Below are positions 6,749 to 10,384 of a stretch of DNA of 10,384 nucleotides, in pieces. Each line of letters begins with the position of its first letter. The stretch's first letter is position 1. The DNA comes from an uncultured Ruminococcus sp. (GTDB lineage Bacteria > Bacillota > Clostridia > Oscillospirales > CAG-272), in assembly GCA_902783905.1 (NCBI GenBank), contig CACZSP010000072.1, forward strand, positions 1 through 10,384, in the 5' to 3' direction. Below the pieces are notes generated by a model. That model was not told the origin of the DNA. It ran no database searches and saw only the letters and a list, made by a program, of their open reading frames with translations. A program made the translations under genes and the position numbers.

Positions 6749-7501
6749 ATGCCGAGGTTTTTCGTCCCTCCGTCCGCCGTCGCGGACGGACGCGCGTTTA
6801 TAACCGGAGAAGACGCCCGCCATATCGCGCGTTCGCTTCGCATGGCCGCCGGCGAAACGGTGACCGTCTGCGACGGAGCCGGACGCGAATACGAGTGCCG
6901 CCTCGACGTCATACGCGACGAGACTGTCGCGTGCACCGTCGTCTCCGAGCGCCTGTCGGCGTCCGAGCCGCCCTACCGCGCGACAGTTTTCCAGGCGCTC
7001 GTCAAAGGCGACCGGTTCGAAACCGCCGTGCAGAAATCGGTGGAATACGGCGCGTACGGGATAGTACCCTTCGAATGCTCGCGCTGCATAGTCAGAGCTT
7101 CCCGGGACCGTTCCTCGCGGGACGCGCGGTATTCGAGGATAGCCCTCGAAGCCGCGAAGCAGTGCGGGCGCGGCATCGTGCCCGAAGTCCGCGGCGCGGT
7201 ATCCTTTTCCCGGATGCTTGACGAGGCGGCGGACGCGGATCTTGCCGTTTTCTGCTACGAGAACGAAAAGAAGACGCTGCTCCCCGCCGCTCTTCCCGAC
7301 CGCATCCCGGAGCGCGTTTCGATAGTAATAGGCCCCGAGGGCGGTTTCTCGCCCGAAGAAGCGGAGGAAGCTTCGCGGAAAGGTCTCGTCCCGGTCGGAC
7401 TCGGAGAGAGGATCCTCCGCACCGAAAGCGCCGCCCCCTTCGTGCTCGCGGTCCTTTCGGCAAAATACGAACTGTCCCCTGACAGGATGACAACGATATG
7501 A
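6749..7501 (+). CDS. rsmE: 16S rRNA (uracil(1498)-N3)-methyltransferase RsmE
   Basis: The product (250 residues, normal length) methylates N3 of U1498 in 16S rRNA within the 30S subunit, using S-adenosylmethionine; it has a SPOUT-type knotted fold. Evidence in order: N-terminal PUA-like part MPRFFVPP with EDARHIARSLRM (21-32), KGDRFETAVQKSVEYG (86-101), REAL-type segment RIALEAAKQCGR (130-141) followed by VPEV, the knot motif IGPEGGFSPEE (194-204), and LGERILRTESA (218-228). All diagnostic blocks are intact. The ATG is only 3 nt after the phosphodiesterase stop and has no clear Shine-Dalgarno site, so translation is probably coupled. Its stop overlaps the next start in an ATGA junction (7498-7501). 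In many Firmicutes rsmE sits beside prmA or dnaJ; here it sits in a different setting. Confidence 0.96.
   Translation: MPRFFVPPSAVADGRAFITGEDARHIARSLRMAAGETVTVCDGAGREYECRLDVIRDETVACTVVSERLSASEPPYRATVFQALVKGDRFETAVQKSVEYGAYGIVPFECSRCIVRASRDRSSRDARYSRIALEAAKQCGRGIVPEVRGAVSFSRMLDEAADADLAVFCYENEKKTLLPAALPDRIPERVSIVIGPEGGFSPEEAEEASRKGLVPVGLGERILRTESAAPFVLAVLSAKYELSPDRMTTI
6769..6790 (+). other. 9-bp hairpin in the rsmE 5' coding end
   Basis: Bases 6769-6777 pair perfectly with 6782-6790 around a four-base CGTC loop, 20 nt inside rsmE (codons 7-14). Such a GC stem close to a start codon that lacks a ribosome binding site could affect initiation or act as a pause or processing point between the upstream metabolic genes and rsmE. 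No T-run follows, so it is not an intrinsic terminator. It may also be a chance product of GC-rich codons. Confidence 0.3.
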
Positions 7502-8586
7502 CTAACAGATTTTTTCAGAATCAGCTGAACCAGTTCAGAGAACGCACGACGCGCTTTGTCGGCGTTGCCGATGAAAACGGCCGCACCGTCGCGACCACCG
7601 ATCCTTCGGGATCCGAAAGACGTTTCGACGGTTTCGAAGCTCTCTCGGCCGGATCCGGATCATCCGGTTTTATCTCCGACGGCTGCACATTCATGCCGCT
7701 GCCCGGACAGCCGGCCCAATATTTCGTTTATTCGGAAGGGACGGATGAGACGGCGAAAACCGCCGCTTCCATCCTTTCGGTCGCTCTCGGCAGCGCGCGA
7801 AAACTTTACGACGACAAATACGACCGAAGCTCTTTTATACGCGGCGTGATTTTCGACAATATGCTCCCCGAAGAAATACGTCAGCGCGAGCGCGACCTGC
7901 ATTTCAGTCCGGACGACCTCCGTGCCGTTTTCGTGATCCGTCTCCCCGAGGAGGGCGATCCCGCTCACGCCGAGGAGATCCTGCTCAATCTTTTCCCCGA
8001 CAGGCAGCGCGACTTCGTTTTCCGTTCCGGAAGAAGAGACGCCCTGCTCTGCAAGCTGCTGAAGCGAGATCAGGACCGCGATCAGCGGCGCGAGATCGCG
8101 GCGGGCATCACAGGGACCTTCGGAACCGAACTGTTCTCGAGCGTGACCGTCGGCGTCTCGCGCGTCGCTTGCGGCGCGTCCGGCCTGCCCGCCGCATACC
8201 GGGAGGCGATGACCTCTCTGGAGATCTGCGACATGTTCGGTGAACGGAGCGGGACGGTGTTTTTCGACAGTCTCGGTCTGTCGCGGCTGATTTATATGAT
8301 GCCGGCATCCCTCTGCCGCGAATACCTCGACGAGATATTCACCGGCGGAAGCATCGATTCTCTCGACCCCGAAATACTTCAGACGGTCCAGTGCTTTTTC
8401 GAAAACAGTCTGAACGTGTCGGAAACCTCCCGCAAGCTGTTCATACACCGCAACACGCTGGTGTACAGGCTTGAAAAAATACGCAAGCTGACGGGGCTCG
8501 ATCTGCGCGATTTCGACAGCGCGATCGGTTTCCGCGTAGGGCTGATGATAAAAAGATATCTCGAATACAGGCAAAACGACCGGTAA
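7498..8586 (+). CDS. PucR/CdaR-type helix-turn-helix transcriptional regulator
   Basis: This 362-residue protein is predicted to be a cytoplasmic DNA-binding regulator. The C-terminal PucR-type helix-turn-helix (about 292-352) is clear: ILQTVQCFFENSLNVSETS, then RKLFIHRNTLVYRLEKI, RKLTGLDLRDFDSAI and a hydrophobic last helix. Residues 110-260 fit the CdaR GGDEF-like middle domain, including VTVGVSR (216-222) and the PAAYREAMTSLEI helix (231-243). Residues 1-105 could be a small ligand-sensing domain (GVADENGRTVATTD is PAS- or GAF-like), which is less certain. It lacks the AAA or transporter parts of other regulators. Family members usually activate nearby catabolic genes in response to small molecules such as sugar acids or purine products; no such pathway lies here, and the downstream genes are ftsEX. 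AGGA (7484-7487) is 10 nt before the ATG, and the start overlaps the rsmE stop by 4 nt. Confidence 0.88.
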   Translation: MTNRFFQNQLNQFRERTTRFVGVADENGRTVATTDPSGSERRFDGFEALSAGSGSSGFISDGCTFMPLPGQPAQYFVYSEGTDETAKTAASILSVALGSARKLYDDKYDRSSFIRGVIFDNMLPEEIRQRERDLHFSPDDLRAVFVIRLPEEGDPAHAEEILLNLFPDRQRDFVFRSGRRDALLCKLLKRDQDRDQRREIAAGITGTFGTELFSSVTVGVSRVACGASGLPAAYREAMTSLEICDMFGERSGTVFFDSLGLSRLIYMMPASLCREYLDEIFTGGSIDSLDPEILQTVQCFFENSLNVSETSRKLFIHRNTLVYRLEKIRKLTGLDLRDFDSAIGFRVGLMIKRYLEYRQNDR

Positions 8587-8600
8587 AGGTTGCATTTCAG

Positions 8601-9281
8601 ATGATAGAGTTTTTCAATGTCAGAAAAGAATATGCCGACGTGACGGCACTCGACGAGGTGTCCTTCTCGATTGACGACGGAGAATTCGTCTTCGTTGTCG
8701 GACGTTCTGGCGCCGGCAAAACGACTATGACGAAAGTTCTTCTGCGCGAGGAAAAAATCGATTCGGGCGAAATATTCGTCAACGGCACCGACATCACCGC
8801 TCTTTCGGAAAGAGCCGTCCCCGTTTACCGGCGGAGCATCGGAATGGTTTTCCAGGATTTCCGGCTCTTTCCCGACAGAACGGCTTACGAAAACGTCGCC
8901 TTCGCCATGAGAGTCGCCGGGATCCACCCGCGCGAAATAAAAAAACGCGTTCCGATGCTGCTCCGCACGGTTGAGATGGAGGACAAGGCGACGCACTTCC
9001 CCAACGAACTGTCGGGCGGCGAAAAACAGCGCGTCGCGCTTGCCAGGGCCATTGCCAACAATCCCGATATAATCATCGCCGACGAGCCGACCGGCAACGT
9101 CGATCCCGAAATGAGTCTGACCATAATGAACCTTCTGCTCAGGATAAAGCAGCTGGGGAAAACGGTCATCGTCGTCACTCACGAAAAGGCGATGGTCGAC
9201 TCCTTCGGGCAGCGCGTGATAACCATCGACGAGGGCAGGATAGTCTCCGACCGTCCCGCCGCGGACGGGAGGGGTGCGTGA
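8601..9281 (+). CDS. ftsE: Cell division ATP-binding protein FtsE
   Basis: The product (226 residues, typical length) is the ABC-type ATPase that binds FtsX at the cytoplasmic membrane; ATP turnover drives FtsX to activate an extracellular peptidoglycan hydrolase at the septum or lateral wall. Visible motifs: Walker A GRSGAGKTT (34-42), Q-loop FQDFRLFPDRTAYENVAFAMRV (84-105) with Gln85, which is characteristic of FtsE rather than other ABC ATPases, signature LSGGEKQR (137-144), Walker B IIIADE (157-162) with Glu162, D-loop NVDPE, and the switch His194 in VVTHE. All catalytic residues are intact. AAAGG (8585-8589) lies 11 nt before the ATG, 14 nt after the regulator stop. The last codons encode a polar RPAADGRGA tail whose DNA carries the hairpin and the ribosome binding site of ftsX. 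The ftsE stop shares one base with the ftsX ATG. Confidence 0.96.
   Translation: MIEFFNVRKEYADVTALDEVSFSIDDGEFVFVVGRSGAGKTTMTKVLLREEKIDSGEIFVNGTDITALSERAVPVYRRSIGMVFQDFRLFPDRTAYENVAFAMRVAGIHPREIKKRVPMLLRTVEMEDKATHFPNELSGGEKQRVALARAIANNPDIIIADEPTGNVDPEMSLTIMNLLLRIKQLGKTVIVVTHEKAMVDSFGQRVITIDEGRIVSDRPAADGRGA
9251..9274 (+). promoter_or_regulatory. ftsX ribosome binding site with hairpin just upstream
   Basis: GGAGGGG (9268-9274) lies 6 nt before ATG 9281 and only 3 nt before the alternative GTG at 9278, so it supports the ATG start. Directly upstream, 9251-9256 pairs with 9263-9268 around a six-base loop, touching the first base of the site. Ribosomes completing ftsE would melt this stem, which suits coupled synthesis of the FtsE and FtsX partners. 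The base pairing is seen; the coupling is inferred. Confidence 0.6.
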
Positions 9282-10201
9282 TGAGCGACAGCCGCGAAAA
9301 AACCGGACGCCCGGTATACAACCCCTTCTTCTTCGTCGCCGAGGCTTTCCGCGGAATGAAAAGGCACGGCGTGATGACGGTTGCGTCGGTGCTCGTGCTT
9401 ACGTCCTGTCTCGCTCTTCTCGGAGCGTTCGGACTTCTGATACGGAATATCAACGTGAATATCGGCCGGCTCGGGCTTCTGAACGAAATAGTCGTATTCG
9501 TCGACGCCTCGCTCGACCGCGACAGAGTCGACGATATCTGCGACGACATAAAAGCCCTCGACAACGTCAGCTACGTCGAATACGTATCGAAGGACGAGGG
9601 ACTCGAGTCACTGAAAAAAACCTACTCCGAATACGCCGATCTTTTCGACGAGATCCGCGAAAACGGAGACAATCCTCTTTCCGATTCCTTCGTGGTCACC
9701 TATTCCGACACCTCGAAGGTTTACGAGCTGGAATACTCACTCCGTATGATTCCCGGAGTCACGAGGATAAACAACCGCCTCGACTACGCCGTCAAGGTTG
9801 AAAACTTCAAAAAAGGAATCAGCGCCGTCTTTCTCTGGTTCTTCGTGCTTCTTTTCGCGGTCAGCATTTTCGTTATTTTCAATACGATAAAGCTTGCCGT
9901 TCACGGAAGGAAAAACGAGATCGACGTTATGAGGTACATCGGCGCCACCAAAGGATTCATCATTTCCCCGTTCATAATCGAAGGAGCGTTAATCGGCACA
10001 CTGTCCGCAGGACTCGCTTTCGGACTGATAGCGATCGCCTACAAATACGTCGTCTCACGTCTTACTGCCGATCTTCAGATAATCGAGGTCATACCCTTCG
10101 GATCCGCCGTCTGGCTGCTGCTGCCGGCGTTTGCCGTCATCGGGATCGCCTCCGGAATACTCGCGAGCGTTTTCTCGCTCAGAAAGAACCTGAACAACTG
10201 A
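9281..10201 (+). CDS. ftsX: Cell division permease-like protein FtsX
   Basis: The product (306 residues from ATG 9281) is the membrane partner of FtsE. It relays ATP hydrolysis to an extracellular wall hydrolase. The family topology is complete: a cytoplasmic N-terminus with NPFFFVAEAFRGMKRHG (14-30), membrane helix 1 at about 31-54, a large extracellular loop of about 55-178 (EIVVFVDASLDRD, then YVSKDEGLESLKK, then FVVTYSD), helix 2 at about 181-205, the conserved cytoplasmic NEIDVMRYIGATKGFI segment (212-227), helix 3 at about 227-255, and helix 4 at about 274-299 with a short basic end. The GTG at 9278 would add one residue but is too close to the ribosome binding site. It overlaps ftsE by one base, and the next gene starts directly after its stop. 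The helix limits are by eye. Confidence 0.95.
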   Translation: MSDSREKTGRPVYNPFFFVAEAFRGMKRHGVMTVASVLVLTSCLALLGAFGLLIRNINVNIGRLGLLNEIVVFVDASLDRDRVDDICDDIKALDNVSYVEYVSKDEGLESLKKTYSEYADLFDEIRENGDNPLSDSFVVTYSDTSKVYELEYSLRMIPGVTRINNRLDYAVKVENFKKGISAVFLWFFVLLFAVSIFVIFNTIKLAVHGRKNEIDVMRYIGATKGFIISPFIIEGALIGTLSAGLAFGLIAIAYKYVVSRLTADLQIIEVIPFGSAVWLLLPAFAVIGIASGILASVFSLRKNLNN

Positions 10202-10384
10202 ATGAAAACACTTAAGTACAAAAGAATCTTCTGCGCCGTCTGCGCTCTTGTGCTGCTCGTGCAGGCAGTCCCAATCCTTCGCGCAGATTCGGCCGCATCC
10301 TACACCGCGGCGACCTACGACGACGTCAAGAACGCCACGACCGAAGAACTGCGCCTTGAGATCGAGGAACTGAACAGGATGATC
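10202..10384 (+). CDS. Exported coiled-coil protein, probable FtsEX-dependent peptidoglycan hydrolase (5' part only)
   Basis: The ATG follows the ftsX stop without a gap, and 61 codons remain open to the right edge. The protein starts MKTLKYKR, followed by a hydrophobic stretch (9-26) and a plausible signal peptidase site after LRA28. The mature start (ATYDDVKNATTEELRLEIEELNRMI, from about 37) is charged, with Leu and Ile at heptad spacing, like the beginning of a coiled coil. Firmicutes often place PcsB/CwlO-like or EnvC-like M23 proteins directly after ftsEX; these use a periplasmic or extracellular coiled coil to dock on the FtsX loop. That role fits position and features, but the catalytic domain (M23, CHAP or NlpC/P60) lies outside the window. 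There is no strong ribosome binding site, so translation is probably coupled to ftsX. Confidence 0.75.
   Translation, partial: MKTLKYKRIFCAVCALVLLVQAVPILRADSAASYTAATYDDVKNATTEELRLEIEELNRMI

Noticed and set aside
5513..6823. Minus-strand open frame (436 codons) opposite the phosphodiesterase
   Set aside because: It mirrors a gene with a complete set of catalytic motifs. High GC at third positions leaves long antisense frames, and it has no promoter, ribosome binding site or family motif.
7660..8595. Minus-strand open frame (311 codons) opposite the regulator
   Set aside because: It is an antisense shadow of a well-supported gene, with no recognisable domain and no start signals.
9278..9280. 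GTG as the ftsX start
   Set aside because: It is only 3 nt from the ribosome binding site, while the ATG at 9281 is at a normal 6 nt spacing.

Overview
The window looks like a chromosomal segment from an uncultured, GC-rich Clostridia-type Firmicute, perhaps a gut or rumen lineage near Oscillospirales or Christensenellales. This is an inference. It rests on consensus sigma-A promoters in a GC-rich background, lipoproteins with long Thr/Glu/Pro linkers after the lipobox, AGGAGG-type ribosome binding sites, an FtsE-FtsX pair followed by a secreted coiled-coil protein, and a PucR/CdaR-type regulator. No marker gene fixes the taxon.

Layout. From the left edge to 1175 (+) runs the 3' part of a secreted SGNH/GDSL-type hydrolase. 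It faces, tail to tail, a solute-binding-protein-like lipoprotein (1443-2867, -). Between them lies a GC-rich 267-nt spacer with several inverted repeats, ending in a perfect 46-bp palindrome that probably terminates transcription from both sides. From 2868 to 3042 an AT-rich divergent control region holds two back-to-back sigma-A promoters. Both match TTGACA-17-TATAAT perfectly, one for each direction.

From 3043 to the right edge eight genes lie on the + strand, never more than 31 nt apart: cinA, a 6-phosphofructokinase, a type I phosphodiesterase/alkaline-phosphatase-superfamily enzyme, rsmE, a PucR/CdaR-type regulator, ftsE, ftsX, and the start of an exported coiled-coil protein that is probably the FtsEX-controlled peptidoglycan hydrolase. 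Several junctions overlap or touch (ATGA, TGATG, TGA-ATG), as expected for one long transcript with coupled translation. The run combines nucleotide-pool repair (CinA), glycolysis (PFK), rRNA modification (RsmE) and the division/wall-hydrolysis switch (FtsEX plus hydrolase). The regulator just before ftsE could be a local controller, but nothing in the sequence proves this.

I found no tRNA, rRNA, CRISPR array, insertion sequence, phage gene or defence system. I see no clear candidate for a wholly new biological system. The items most worth checking are the divergent double-consensus promoter, the structured spacer and palindrome, the orphan binding-protein-like lipoprotein, the SGNH protein with its extra N-terminal domain, and the regulator embedded in the division operon.
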